The translations under genes were made by a program, and so were the position numbers. From Helicobacter rodentium ATCC 700285 (GTDB lineage Bacteria > Campylobacterota > Campylobacteria > Campylobacterales > Helicobacteraceae), in contig NZ_JHWC01000008.1 in the NCBI RefSeq assembly GCF_000687535.1, positions 47,317 to 111,316 of the forward strand: DNA of 64,000 nt. The letters are read 5' to 3'. Shown here in pieces: positions 17,936-26,737 of the stretch. The notes beneath the pieces are model-generated. The model was not told the DNA's origin and searched no databases. It saw only the letters and a program-made list of their open reading frames with translations. The first letter of the stretch is position 1. Every line of letters begins with the position of its first letter.

Positions 17936-19798
17936 CTACTCTGCTTCTGCTTCAAAGCTAGAATCTACCGCATTAATAGTCTTTGTATTTTTCCCCCCAC
18001 GAGGTTTTACATAACCTAAATCCACTAATGCGTTTGCAAGTTTTGCCAATACCGGACCACCTGTACCGCTACCACTCCCGCCGTGTTCTACCATTACCGT
18101 AATCACATAAAGCGGATTATCTGCAGGCAAAAAGCCCGTGATCCAAGCTTGGGAGCGATGAAAATAATCCATATCTTTTTCTTTGATTCTATCCTTATCT
18201 GCCTGTGAAATGCCTACAACCTGTGCAGTTCCTGTCTTACAAGCAAGATAGGCTTTGGATTCTCGCGTAGAGAGATTCGCCGTTCCACCTGCCTCCGAAC
18301 ACACTTGACGCATTCCTTCTCTAAGGACATTTAACTTGCTTTTTTGAAAATCACTCAAGACATCTCTTGGTGGATAAATCTTTTTTCCCTCTGTGGTTTC
18401 TTTTGCAAAATGCGGAATCGGTAATTTTCCACTCGCAATTAAAGCGGTATAATTTGCTATTTGCAAAGGTGTAGTCAAAAATAACCCCTGCCCAATAGAG
18501 CTTACTACATTATCACCCGCATACCAATCTTGTTTAAAACGAGCTTTTTTTAATTTTGGGCTTGGGACAATTCCGGAAAATTCATTTGGCAAATCTACTC
18601 CTGTCTTTTTTCCTAATCCCATAGTTTTTAACACATTGGCAATATCTTCAAAATCTGCCTTTAAAGAGAGAATATAAAAATACACATCTACACTTCGCTT
18701 TAATGCTTTATACAAATCTGCACTCCCGTGTCCCTCTTTTTTCCAATCACGGAATTTTCTCCCTCCTAGCTCTATGAAAGCAGGAGTTTTTATCTCTGTT
18801 GTTTCGCTAATCCCTGCGTGTTCTAAAAGAGCTAGTCCCATTCCCATTTTAATTACAGAACCGGGCGGATACAAACCATTGATAAATTTATTGATGAGTG
18901 GCTTATAGGGGCTATCTCGCAAGACATTCCAATTCTCATAAGAGATTCCGCCCACGAAATGATTTAAATTGTATTCTGGATAACTTCCTGCAGCTAGAAT
19001 CTCTCCATTGTGCGCATTCATAACGATTGCCGCTCCATTGTGCTCCATAAAAATCTCGTCCATTGTGCGCTGAAGCCTAATATCTAACGTGGTAATTAAA
19101 TCGTGATTCTCAATCGCGTCCTCGTGTGAAACTACTTCCATTTCTTTGTTTAATGCAGTTACTTTTACAATGCGTTTGCCAACTTCCCCTTGCAAATAAC
19201 TATCGTATTGACGCTCTAACCCCTCTTTGCCTATATTTCCTGTGTATTGAGCAATGGGTTGGTCTTCAATATCTTTTTGATTTGCTTTGCTTACATACCC
19301 AATCACATGAGAAGCAGAGGTTTTGTTGGGATAATATCGGTGCGCTAAAGGAATGATACGCAATCTTTCGCTTTGAGAAAGCTGTGTATAATGTTGCAAA
19401 ATAAAACTATGCTCTACAAACTCAATAATTGGTATATAATCGTGGTTATAAGGAGAATCCTTTTGACGATAATTTTTCATTAATTCCTCTTTGGAATATT
19501 GAGGAAAAAATGCCAAAAGATTCTCCACTTCTCTCTCTAGCAAAGGCAAATTGGAACGCAAAGAAAGACGAGGAGGAAGTGAAAGCATAAAACCTACATT
19601 GTTTGTCGCAAGCGGTTCGCCATATCTGTCTAAAATCTGCCCACGCACAGGCACAATGTATTCCTCGCGTAGAATATTCTTGATTGCTTGTTCTTGAAAA
19701 AAAGCCTGTTTTAAAACACTTAAATCAAAGATTCTAGCCAATAATAATATCCAAAACAGCACGAAGATTATAAAGGCTATTGTTACACGAATATTCAT
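17936..19798 (-). CDS. mrdA: Penicillin-binding protein 2 (rod-shape transpeptidase)
   Basis: Elongation-specific peptidoglycan transpeptidase. One N-terminal membrane anchor (residues 5-30) and a pedestal domain (EYIVPVRGQILDRYGEPLA) are followed by the penicillin-binding fold: active-site SxxK in PPGSVIKM, SxN-type SVD, and KTGTAQVVG. The C-terminal DNPLYVITVMVEHGGSGSGTGGP is typical of PBP2. At 620 residues the length is normal. It follows a small membrane protein gene by one base, which occupies the place an MreD-like partner might. Confidence 0.94.
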   Translation of the reverse strand: MNIRVTIAFIIFVLFWILLLARIFDLSVLKQAFFQEQAIKNILREEYIVPVRGQILDRYGEPLATNNVGFMLSLPPRLSLRSNLPLLEREVENLLAFFPQYSKEELMKNYRQKDSPYNHDYIPIIEFVEHSFILQHYTQLSQSERLRIIPLAHRYYPNKTSASHVIGYVSKANQKDIEDQPIAQYTGNIGKEGLERQYDSYLQGEVGKRIVKVTALNKEMEVVSHEDAIENHDLITTLDIRLQRTMDEIFMEHNGAAIVMNAHNGEILAAGSYPEYNLNHFVGGISYENWNVLRDSPYKPLINKFINGLYPPGSVIKMGMGLALLEHAGISETTEIKTPAFIELGGRKFRDWKKEGHGSADLYKALKRSVDVYFYILSLKADFEDIANVLKTMGLGKKTGVDLPNEFSGIVPSPKLKKARFKQDWYAGDNVVSSIGQGLFLTTPLQIANYTALIASGKLPIPHFAKETTEGKKIYPPRDVLSDFQKSKLNVLREGMRQVCSEAGGTANLSTRESKAYLACKTGTAQVVGISQADKDRIKEKDMDYFHRSQAWITGFLPADNPLYVITVMVEHGGSGSGTGGPVLAKLANALVDLGYVKPRGGKNTKTINAVDSSFEAEAE

Positions 19799-19799
19799 C

Positions 19800-20264
19800 T
19801 TATAAAATCCACATAAAAAACCAAATTAACACCATTTCACACACAATATACAATCCAACAAGCCAAGAAATTGGTGGAATATCAAAATCCAAAAACCAAC
19901 CAAAAATTTTCAAAAACGCAAAATAGCCCAAATAAGCATAAGCTATAAAAAATGGAATAAAAATCTTGCTATCACCAAAGAATTTGCGGAACTTTGGCAA
20001 TAGAATCTCAAAGGATACCGCAATAAACAAAATGCTACTCAAAAAAGGAAAACCTTTACTCGCCTCATAATAGAGAAAAAAAGGAACTAAAAAATAAAAA
20101 CTTTCAAAATATTGCTCTTCATAATTCTCTTGTGTTAGCACATACATTACACCAAAAAGTGGTGGCAAAAAATAAAAAATATCTGTTAAAGCAAGATAAA
20201 AGACAAGTGCAATAATCAAAAAAAAGATTTTTAAATTTTTTTGATTAACGCTATTTCTTCGCAT
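19800..20264 (-). CDS. Small polytopic membrane protein upstream of mrdA
   Basis: About 154 residues with five predicted hydrophobic helices (for example IFFLIIALVFYLALTDIFYF and KIFIPFFIAYAYLGYFAFL). Size, topology and position next to mrdA suggest a rod-complex membrane protein similar in kind to MreD, but there is no clear sequence signature. The start is uncertain: no strong ribosome site exists, ATGs occur at 20300, 20282 and 20264, and the last gives the least overlap (34 bases) with the upstream acetyltransferase gene. Confidence 0.65.
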   Translation of the reverse strand: MRRNSVNQKNLKIFFLIIALVFYLALTDIFYFLPPLFGVMYVLTQENYEEQYFESFYFLVPFFLYYEASKGFPFLSSILFIAVSFEILLPKFRKFFGDSKIFIPFFIAYAYLGYFAFLKIFGWFLDFDIPPISWLVGLYIVCEMVLIWFFMWIL

Positions 20265-20767
20265 AGTGGAAAATGTTTGCATAAAATACAATCCGCCCAT
20301 ATTTTTTGATTTGGTATATTTTCTTTACTAATCTCTTGAAATCCTAATTTTTCAAATAAAACGCGTTTATAAGTTAAAACCAAAATCTCCTTAATTCCAA
20401 GCGTTTTACCCTCACGCTCACAATCTAAGATTAACGCACTCCCTGCTCCTAACCTTTGCGCAAAAGGTGCTACAACAAGACTACGAATTTCTGCCAACTC
20501 CAAAGAATGGATATGCAAAGCACAGAATCCCAACATTATGGGATTCTTTAGCTCACTTAGCTTTTTAGATTCTAGCTTTAATTTCGCTTTAGGAGCATTT
20601 TCAAGATTTTTTAGTGCAGACTCTTCTTCCCAAACTACACGATAGGAGCGAATCATATTCGCCATTGCCTCTGTACTCCTCTCTAAAATTACGCCACGTT
20701 CAACTTCTAAACGAACAATTTCACGCATTTTAGGAATATCCGCTAAGAGTGGGGGTGCAATAATCAT
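20231..20767 (-). CDS. argA: GNAT N-acetyltransferase, probable N-acetylglutamate synthase
   Basis: A 178-residue acetyltransferase. The GNAT core is seen as IRSLVVAPFAQRLGAGSALI (acetyl-CoA loop, residues 93-112) and ILVLTYKRVLFEKLGF. The C-terminal KIWADCILCKHFPLCEE motif, with three cysteines, is characteristic of short stand-alone ArgA-type synthases that start arginine synthesis by acetylating glutamate. The insertion at residues 50-75 (lysine-rich) is unusual. Its ATG overlaps the engB stop. The general fold is sure; the substrate is inferred from the cysteine motif. Confidence 0.75.
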   Translation of the reverse strand: MIIAPPLLADIPKMREIVRLEVERGVILERSTEAMANMIRSYRVVWEEESALKNLENAPKAKLKLESKKLSELKNPIMLGFCALHIHSLELAEIRSLVVAPFAQRLGAGSALILDCEREGKTLGIKEILVLTYKRVLFEKLGFQEISKENIPNQKIWADCILCKHFPLCEEIALIKKI

Positions 20768-21405
20768 AAATCCTCCAAAACTTCTTGCCCAAGTGCATTT
20801 GCAATAATGGAATCTACTATTTTGTCTTGATTCTGCCTCTTTAAAGAACTAGAAAATAGTGCTTTAGGAAATGCAGTTTTTAGCCTATTTTGCTCCGTTG
20901 CATTTAATTTATCAAATTTTGTAAAAATCCGCATTAAATGCTGGTCAGCCCTAAGAAATTGCGAGATAAAGCAAACAAGATTCTCATCAATTTCTAAATC
21001 TGTATGACGACTATCTACCAAATGCACAAACAGCCTAATATTATCACGTTTGCGCAAAAATTCTACTAAATTGCGATTCCATAATTCCTTTTGGCTTTTT
21101 GCAACTTTAGCATAACCAAAACCCGGCAAATCCACAAACATCATCTTCAATGTTTCAGATTCCAAGCTATTTTGCGTCTTATTTTCCCTCCATTCTGTTA
21201 AGAAAAAATTAATTAATTGTGTCTTGCCGGGTGTTGCAGAACTTTTAGCGAGATTTTTTTGATGACAGATTAAATTAATCAATGTGCTTTTGCCTACATT
21301 ACTGCGTCCCAAAAAAGCCACTTCTGAAATAATGGGTGGAGGACATTGCGCAAGTGTTTGTGCCGAAGTTTGGAATCTTGCAGACTTTAAAAGATAATGA
21401 CTCAT
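20764..21405 (-). CDS. engB: Ribosome biogenesis GTP-binding protein EngB (YsxC/YihA)
   Basis: Small GTPase required for 50S subunit assembly. G1 is GRSNVGKST at residues 33-41, G2 lies around SATPGKTQLINFF, G3 is DLPGFGYAK, and G4 is TKFDKLN. The 213 residues match the family. It is joined by four-base overlaps to lptA upstream and the acetyltransferase downstream, continuing the kdsC-lptC-lptA-engB order that H. pylori also has. Confidence 0.95.
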   Translation of the reverse strand: MSHYLLKSARFQTSAQTLAQCPPPIISEVAFLGRSNVGKSTLINLICHQKNLAKSSATPGKTQLINFFLTEWRENKTQNSLESETLKMMFVDLPGFGYAKVAKSQKELWNRNLVEFLRKRDNIRLFVHLVDSRHTDLEIDENLVCFISQFLRADQHLMRIFTKFDKLNATEQNRLKTAFPKALFSSSLKRQNQDKIVDSIIANALGQEVLEDL

Positions 21406-21872
21406 AGCTGCCCTTTTTCAAGCTTAAAAATCAAACGCGCAGGTTTATTATCATTGCCTATAACATTAATAAAACCCTCTCTATGTCGGATAATAATTTT
21501 ATCTCCGCGCACAATATTGTTTTTAGCGGGTTCTTTTACAACCGCATTTCCTAGAATCTGATATTCTTGATTGGAAGGCAAATAAAATGCTTCATTTGCC
21601 TGTCCTTCAATCTTGCGCCCATCTTGCAAAGTAAGCCAAAAGCGCACATTTCCAACCGCTTGCATTTTGGTTGGACGATTGTTGGAATCAAGATAAATAA
21701 AGGCTTCATTCGCTTTTAAATTATCTTTTGCGCGTTTTACCTCTACATTGCCTTTAAGTTGTGTTATTTTGCGTTTCTCATCGGCAATTAACTCTTTTGC
21801 ACTCACTTCAATTTCATTTGCCAACACAAAATGGTTTAAAAACAACAACGCAATTCCAACCAAAATTCTCAT
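21402..21872 (-). CDS. lptA: LPS transport periplasmic protein LptA
   Basis: Periplasmic bridge protein that carries LPS from the inner to the outer membrane. A signal peptide ends near HFVLAN; the OstA/LptA beta-jellyroll repeats follow (SAKELIADEKRKITQLKGNVEVKRA, KANEAFIYLDSNN, IEGQANEAFYLPSNQEYQILGNAVV). 156 residues. The ATG at 21872 overlaps the lptC stop as TGATG; an alternative TTG lies one codon earlier. The neighbouring lptC and kdsC support the call. Confidence 0.9.
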   Translation of the reverse strand: MRILVGIALLFLNHFVLANEIEVSAKELIADEKRKITQLKGNVEVKRAKDNLKANEAFIYLDSNNRPTKMQAVGNVRFWLTLQDGRKIEGQANEAFYLPSNQEYQILGNAVVKEPAKNNIVRGDKIIIRHREGFINVIGNDNKPARLIFKLEKGQL

Positions 21873-22438
21873 CAATTTGCCTTTAGGATTCCATAAATAT
21901 TGTCTGCATAGACTTTGTTTTCCTTATAAACAATATTCTGTCCTCTAATCTTGTAATTTTCGTCCAAAACGATAAACTCCCCCTCTCCTTTTAACTCTTT
22001 TTTGTCGGGATTATAATTTGCAACTTGACTCCAAAACTCTGTTGCATCACGTTTGTAATTTACTCCCTGCGGAAAGAAAATCTCTTGATTATCATAAAGG
22101 GCAAAACTAGATTGCAAATTCTCTTGAACCCCCTCTTTGGCTTTTTCATTCGGAAAAGTAAAATTCACAATGCTAAAATGTTCTAATTCATTTAATTTTT
22201 GGGCATTTTCACGCGCCCTCTTTCCAAACGCAACAACACTTACGCCTTGTGTTCCGATTCTATAATATTCAAAATCAAAGATTTCAAATCTCGCGACTTC
22301 CTTTGGTTTTGCTAGATTTTGGACTTCTTTATTATTCAAAACTACAGCCATTACAAAACTAAAAACACACAAAGAAAGAAAAAATATTGGCACTAAACGC
22401 CCACTTTGAAGTTGATTTATTCTAAGCAAAGATTTCAT
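21872..22438 (-). CDS. lptC: LPS export system protein LptC
   Basis: Bitopic inner-membrane protein handing LPS from LptBFG to LptA. One membrane helix (PIFFLSLCVFSFVMAVVL) at residues 18-35 is followed by a periplasmic beta-strand-rich domain with the LptC pattern (RFEIFDFEYYRIGTQGVSVVAFGKRA ... GEGEFIVLDENYKIRGQNIVYKE). 188 residues. It overlaps kdsC by 17 bases and lptA by one base, so all three are translated from one message. Confidence 0.88.
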   Translation of the reverse strand: MKSLLRINQLQSGRLVPIFFLSLCVFSFVMAVVLNNKEVQNLAKPKEVARFEIFDFEYYRIGTQGVSVVAFGKRARENAQKLNELEHFSIVNFTFPNEKAKEGVQENLQSSFALYDNQEIFFPQGVNYKRDATEFWSQVANYNPDKKELKGEGEFIVLDENYKIRGQNIVYKENKVYADNIYGILKAN

Positions 22439-22916
22439 AAAACCTAACTTGCAACTTTTCTTTTTTGATTAACCAATTAATCATTTCACGCACCGCCCCT
22501 TTGCCACCTTTACTCTTTAAGACTTTATAGACGCTATGTCTCACTTCTTTTACCGCATCTGATGGAGCAAAAGAATATTTAACAAGCCTTAGCATACTCA
22601 AATCATTTAAATCATCGCCGATAATAGCGACTTCCTTTAAAGAAAGATTAGCTTCCTTTAAAATCTCCTCTAAAGCCTCTGCTTTATTACTTACGCCTTG
22701 TTTTAAATAAGTAATTTTAAGCTCTTGCGCTCGGGTTTTGACTAATTGGGATTCTCTCCCTGTGATGATTGCAACCTTTCTCCCAAGCTTAAGCCAAGCT
22801 GCGATTCCTAAACCATCCTTAACATTAAACGCCTTAATCTCTATACCTTCATTGGTATAAATTAGCTCTCCATTGCTTAAAGTGCCATCTACATCTAATA
22901 CAATTAATTGAATCAT
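22422..22916 (-). CDS. kdsC: 3-deoxy-D-manno-octulosonate 8-phosphate phosphatase KdsC
   Basis: HAD-family phosphatase of the Kdo branch of lipid A/core synthesis. The catalytic DxD is VLDVDGTLSNG (D8 and D10), followed by ITGRESQLV (motif II) and AIIGDDLNDLSML (motif IV). At 164 residues it is the cap-less C0 type that forms tetramers. Its four-base overlap with hisB and overlap with lptC place Kdo phosphatase inside the LPS export operon. Confidence 0.94.
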   Translation of the reverse strand: MIQLIVLDVDGTLSNGELIYTNEGIEIKAFNVKDGLGIAAWLKLGRKVAIITGRESQLVKTRAQELKITYLKQGVSNKAEALEEILKEANLSLKEVAIIGDDLNDLSMLRLVKYSFAPSDAVKEVRHSVYKVLKSKGGKGAVREMINWLIKKEKLQVRFYEIFA

Positions 22917-23485
22917 AAAATACCTTTTGTGCTTGGAATCCCTATTGTTTCGTTCTTGGTAGTTGCACGGCGCAAAGCCACTGCAAACGATTTAAAAGCA
23001 GCTTCTATTAAATGGTGCTTATTTTTACCCCGCTTCTTAACAATATGTGCAGAGATTCCAGCATTTACAACTACTGCGCGAAAAAACTCCTCTACCAACT
23101 CACAATCAAAATCTCCGACCTTACCCACTACATTTAAATCAAAAAACAAAAAAGGACGATTACTAAGGTCTAAATCACATTCCACACAAGCTTCGTCCAT
23201 TACAATCGAAGCATTCCCGAAACGTTCAACCCTTTGAATAGGAAAAAGTGAATTTTTAAGCAAAGTCCCAATTACGATTCCACAATCCTCCACGCTATGG
23301 TGAAAATCCACTTCTAAATCTCCCTCACATTGTAGCTTTAAATTCCAATTAGAATGCTTACAGAGTGATTCTAACATATGATTAAAAAAGCCAATATTGG
23401 TTGCAATCTCTGCTTTACCTTCGCCATAAACCTCTAAAGTTGCGGTAATTCGTGTTTCTTTAGTATTGCGTGTGAGAGTTTCCAT
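22913..23485 (-). CDS. hisB: Imidazoleglycerol-phosphate dehydratase
   Basis: Sixth step of histidine synthesis. Metal-binding histidine clusters are FFNHMLESLCKHSNW and DFHHSVEDCGI near the N-terminus, and AHIVKKRGKNKHHLIEAAFKSFA near the C-terminus. At 190 residues it is the single-function type, without the HisB-N phosphatase half. AAGGAGG precedes the ATG. It heads the kdsC-lptC-lptA string, an unusual pairing of histidine and envelope genes. Confidence 0.95.
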   Translation of the reverse strand: METLTRNTKETRITATLEVYGEGKAEIATNIGFFNHMLESLCKHSNWNLKLQCEGDLEVDFHHSVEDCGIVIGTLLKNSLFPIQRVERFGNASIVMDEACVECDLDLSNRPFLFFDLNVVGKVGDFDCELVEEFFRAVVVNAGISAHIVKKRGKNKHHLIEAAFKSFAVALRRATTKNETIGIPSTKGIL

Positions 23486-23531
23486 TCATCTGCCCTCCTT
23501 GAATTTATAGCCATTTCACTTAAATTTTTTA

Positions 23532-24371
23532 CTAATCTGTTGCAATAAATGCACCAGCGATTTTTTCCGATGCAATAAAGTCTCTTGCTTCTGCTTCACT
23601 TTTAAAGCCACTCAACATTACACGATAAATTGTTTTCCCATCAAAAGTATATTCTCTAATAACCGCTTGATAACCATATTGATTTGCGTGTTTTTTCTGA
23701 TAGCTTCTTGCGCCCTCTTTGTTTCTAAATGCGCCAATTTGCACGAGAAATTGGGAGAGTTGCATACTTTGTTCTGTGTGGGCAACTTTATATTCACTAT
23801 GTGCGAGTGTTTCTTGATTTAATGGCATAGAATCCGAAATAGTCCCATTAAAACCAATGACTTCTACACGCACACGCGCCGTACCTTTACCCACCATATC
23901 AATATCTTTTGCCGCACTATTGGACAAATCAATGATTCTACCTGTTACAAAGGGTCCCCTATCGTTGATACGCACAATAGTGGATTTACCATTTTCTTTG
24001 CTTGTTACGCGCACAATGGTATTCATAGGCAAAGTCTTATGTGCAGCAGTATGCGCATACATACTATAAGTTTCTCCATTGGAAGTTTTTTTGCCGTGAA
24101 ATTTTGGACCATACCAACTTGCAATTCCATCATAAGTCTCGCCCAATGCAACATTAGTAGGATAATACCATTTCCCTTTCACTTTATAGGGCTTCATCGT
24201 AGCTTTATGTGCCTGTTCGCTAGTGTTTGGCTTCCCATAATTTCGTGTTGTATCAGAACTCGCAGGATAAATTGATGGATTATAATGGACATTGCTTTCA
24301 CCAAAAAAACAACCACTAAGACCCAAAGCAATCCAAAAAATACTTAGCACGATTCCATAAAGATTTTTCAC
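23532..24371 (-). CDS. rlpA: Septal ring lytic transglycosylase RlpA
   Basis: Lipoprotein (LGLSGC, cysteine at residue 21) of 279 residues. A double-psi beta-barrel at about residues 80-175 carries GIASWYGPKFHGKKTSNGE and INDRGPFVTGRIIDLSNSAA, with the catalytic aspartate in the NDRGPF motif. A C-terminal SPOR domain (SQFLVQIGAFRNKEGARSY ... MLSGFKSEAEARDFI) binds denuded glycan at division sites. The start is a GTG overlapping the mltD TGA, so the two wall hydrolases are coupled. Confidence 0.93.
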   Translation of the reverse strand: MKNLYGIVLSIFWIALGLSGCFFGESNVHYNPSIYPASSDTTRNYGKPNTSEQAHKATMKPYKVKGKWYYPTNVALGETYDGIASWYGPKFHGKKTSNGETYSMYAHTAAHKTLPMNTIVRVTSKENGKSTIVRINDRGPFVTGRIIDLSNSAAKDIDMVGKGTARVRVEVIGFNGTISDSMPLNQETLAHSEYKVAHTEQSMQLSQFLVQIGAFRNKEGARSYQKKHANQYGYQAVIREYTFDGKTIYRVMLSGFKSEAEARDFIASEKIAGAFIATD

Positions 24372-25447
24372 GCTTTGCCCTTATCAAGAGGAATAATAAT
24401 CTCTTGGTTAATAGAGAGAGAATTCGCATTTTTAATTGCATTGTATTGGGTAATGCGTTTGCTAGATACACCATAACGTTTAGCAATGGAATGAATCGTC
24501 TCTCCCTTTCCTACACGATGAACCAAATAAGACTTAACTTGCATTTTCTCTTGATTCTGTGTTTTTGCTTTATAACGCGCCAAAAATTGATAAGGCATAT
24601 AAACAGAATAAGTCTTTGCTTGTGTCGGTGTCATATTGCGCTTAAATTGTGGATTATAGGATTTCAAATCTGCTAAACTCAATCCCACTTGGGAAGCAAT
24701 TTTATGAAGAGGCGTTGCAGAAGGAACTTCAATAGAAGCAAGCAAAGAATTTGCTCCACGATTCAAAAAATAATCATAGTTGCTATTTTTTAATGTATGG
24801 ACATTATGAAACATCAAAGAAACAGACAGAATCTTGCGGATATACATACGACTTTCAAGTGGAATATATTTAATCTCTGGGTCTAAAAGCACACTAAGCG
24901 AATCACTACCTGCTTCATCAATCGCGCGCCTTAAGCGTCCATCACCACAATTATAAGCAATCGCTGCTAAATACCATTTACCAAAACTCTCTTTTAGGGT
25001 TTTTAAATAAGTAATTGCTGCTTTTGTTGATTTAATAGGATCTTTACGCTCATCAATTTGCGCATTAATTTCTAACCCCAAAGACTTTGCTGTTTTAGGC
25101 ATAAACTGCCACATTCCCGTTGCACGTTTGCTAGATTTAGCGGTGAGTGAAAATCCCGATTCAATCATCGCTAGATACAAAAACTCTTGTGGAATCCCCT
25201 CTTTTAAAAACATTTCTTTAAGAGTAGGAATAAACTCATAACCATTTTTGAATTTTGTCAATAAGTAATCTTGTCGCGCATCACTCAAAAATGTATTTTT
25301 CACATCAACAAAATATTCATTATTCAAAAATTCAGGTTCAACATCAAAGGTTTTTAAAACTTCTTCACTGCGAGTGTCATAACCCATTATATCAAATTGG
25401 GCAAAACTAAAAGTTATAATAAATAAGAGAGAATAAAAGATTTTCAT
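24368..25447 (-). CDS. mltD: Membrane-bound lytic murein transglycosylase D
   Basis: Cleaves glycan strands to 1,6-anhydromuropeptides in the periplasm. A signal peptide (ends near SFAQFD) is followed by the SLT domain: catalytic glutamate in LAMIESGFSLTAKSSKRATGMWQFMP (about residues 93-118) and IAYNCGDGRLRRAI. A LysM repeat ends the protein (VGKGETIHSIAKRYGVSSKRI, about 310-355). 359 residues, shorter than E. coli MltD because only one LysM is obvious. AAGG precedes the ATG; rlpA follows in overlap. Confidence 0.92.
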   Translation of the reverse strand: MKIFYSLLFIITFSFAQFDIMGYDTRSEEVLKTFDVEPEFLNNEYFVDVKNTFLSDARQDYLLTKFKNGYEFIPTLKEMFLKEGIPQEFLYLAMIESGFSLTAKSSKRATGMWQFMPKTAKSLGLEINAQIDERKDPIKSTKAAITYLKTLKESFGKWYLAAIAYNCGDGRLRRAIDEAGSDSLSVLLDPEIKYIPLESRMYIRKILSVSLMFHNVHTLKNSNYDYFLNRGANSLLASIEVPSATPLHKIASQVGLSLADLKSYNPQFKRNMTPTQAKTYSVYMPYQFLARYKAKTQNQEKMQVKSYLVHRVGKGETIHSIAKRYGVSSKRITQYNAIKNANSLSINQEIIIPLDKGKA

Positions 25448-25536
25448 TAGGATACCTTAAAAAATGTTTAATAAATGCGGGAATTTGATTTTATCCAAAA
25501 TTTATAAAGTTTTCAATAAAAAATACCAATATCTTT

Positions 25537-26010
25537 TTATTTTGTCTGTTTTTGTAAAGAATGTTGGGCTTCTTTTAGGCGATTCTCTAATTGCAAAAAC
25601 CACCCTTGATACTGCTTTAGCTGCTTTTCTTCCATTTCGCTTGGGTTGTTAAGCATCAAAACAGAGCGGTATTCTTTATTAAACTCTTCCACAATCCAAC
25701 GCAGTTGCAAAAATTCTTGCGGACTTAAGCTGCCTTGTTTTAAAATTCTCAAAGCATGTTCATAATTTTGCTCTGTTTTTTGTAAAAGTTTCTGAATATT
25801 TAAACGTTGTTTGGATTGACTAGAAATGCCAAGCGCGGAACGATTGTAAGGATCAACCTCCAAAGCTTGTTCTGCTAAATTATAAGATTCCTCAAAATTA
25901 CCCTTTGCAAACTCTTTTTTGGCTTCACGACTCAAACTATACGAGGTAGAAAAGTAAAAATATCCTACAATCAAAAGAAATAAACCAACACCTCCTATTG
26001 CCCATTTCAT
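25537..26010 (-). CDS. Membrane-anchored TPR-like hypothetical protein
   Basis: A 157-residue protein with one N-terminal membrane helix (AIGGVGLFLLIVGYFYF) and a helical body. Residues 28-60 (EAKKEFAKGNFEESYNLAEQALEVDPYNRSA) fit one tetratricopeptide repeat; the remainder is charged coiled helix. Function unknown. The start is either ATG 26010 (AGGA at 10 bases) or TTG 26016 two codons earlier. It lies between the acyltransferase and mltD genes on the same strand. Confidence 0.7.
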   Translation of the reverse strand: MKWAIGGVGLFLLIVGYFYFSTSYSLSREAKKEFAKGNFEESYNLAEQALEVDPYNRSALGISSQSKQRLNIQKLLQKTEQNYEHALRILKQGSLSPQEFLQLRWIVEEFNKEYRSVLMLNNPSEMEEKQLKQYQGWFLQLENRLKEAQHSLQKQTK

Positions 26011-26038
26011 CGCCAAATATTCCTTACATTTTGCTTTC

Positions 26039-26737
26039 TCAATCTTCTTCCATTTTAGCTTTAATTAAAATCTTTGCCTCATCTAATTTTAAAGATTCTA
26101 TATTTAAAGGTTCTTTAATGATGCAATGCACTTTGCTAAAAGGCTTTGGAATCTTGAATCTATCCCAGCTTTTAAATTCCCAAGCACTTTGATAAATCAC
26201 TCTTGAAATCACAATGGGGGTTCTTGATTTTTGTGCCAAAAACACGATTCCATCTGCTACATTATGATAGGGACCACGCGGACCATCAGGTGTAATTGCG
26301 ACATATTCTTGGGATTCCATTTTTTTAACCGCATTTAAAAGCACACGGATTCCACCTTTAGAGCTTGAACCACGCAAAGAATCAATACCAAAAAACTTAA
26401 TCGTTCCACTAATTAAATCACCATCAAAATGCTGACTAATCAACACAGAAGCTTTTTTTTGATTGCAATGCAAAAAACGATTGCATATTAGAGGTTGCAG
26501 CAATAACTCTCCGTGCCAAAACGCTACAACAAAGGTCTGATTCTGTTTAATTTTGTCCGACACTTTTGGAGAAACTTGAATCTCCCAACGCACCAAATAA
26601 AATAAGACTTTAATAATAAGAGCAAAAATGGGTGGCAATATTTTTGTTAAAATTTCACGATTCTTACCTTTAAGCTTTTTTTTGAAATTTTTAAATTTTG
26701 TTTGGTAGTTTATAATGCCCATTTCAATGCTTAACAA
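26039..26737 (-). CDS. Lysophospholipid acyltransferase-like protein (DUF374)
   Basis: A 232-residue protein of the DUF374 branch of the PlsC-like superfamily, often beside LPS genes. The acyltransferase motif is [15 protein letters not shown] (a WHG in place of HxxxxD, normal for this branch), with [29 protein letters not shown] as the second motif. It may acylate a lipid A or phospholipid intermediate; the substrate is unknown. A TTG start at 26737 has AGGCGAG at correct spacing. ATG 26722, five codons later, is the alternative. It overlaps the miaB end. Confidence 0.8.
   Translation of the reverse strand: MLSIEMGIINYQTKFKNFKKKLKGKNREILTKILPPIFALIIKVLFYLVRWEIQVSPKVSDKIKQNQTFVVAFWHGELLLQPLICNRFLHCNQKKASVLISQHFDGDLISGTIKFFGIDSLRGSSSKGGIRVLLNAVKKMESQEYVAITPDGPRGPYHNVADGIVFLAQKSRTPIVISRVIYQSAWEFKSWDRFKIPKPFSKVHCIIKEPLNIESLKLDEAKILIKAKMEED

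Noticed and set aside
25464..25652. Plus-strand 62-codon frame
   Set aside because: It overlaps the TPR-like gene in antisense, and has no ribosome site.
26450..26462. Run of T/A inside the DUF374 gene as a possible contingency tract
   Set aside because: Short (eight or nine bases), common in AT-rich genes, and not G/C, so unlikely to be a phase-variation site.
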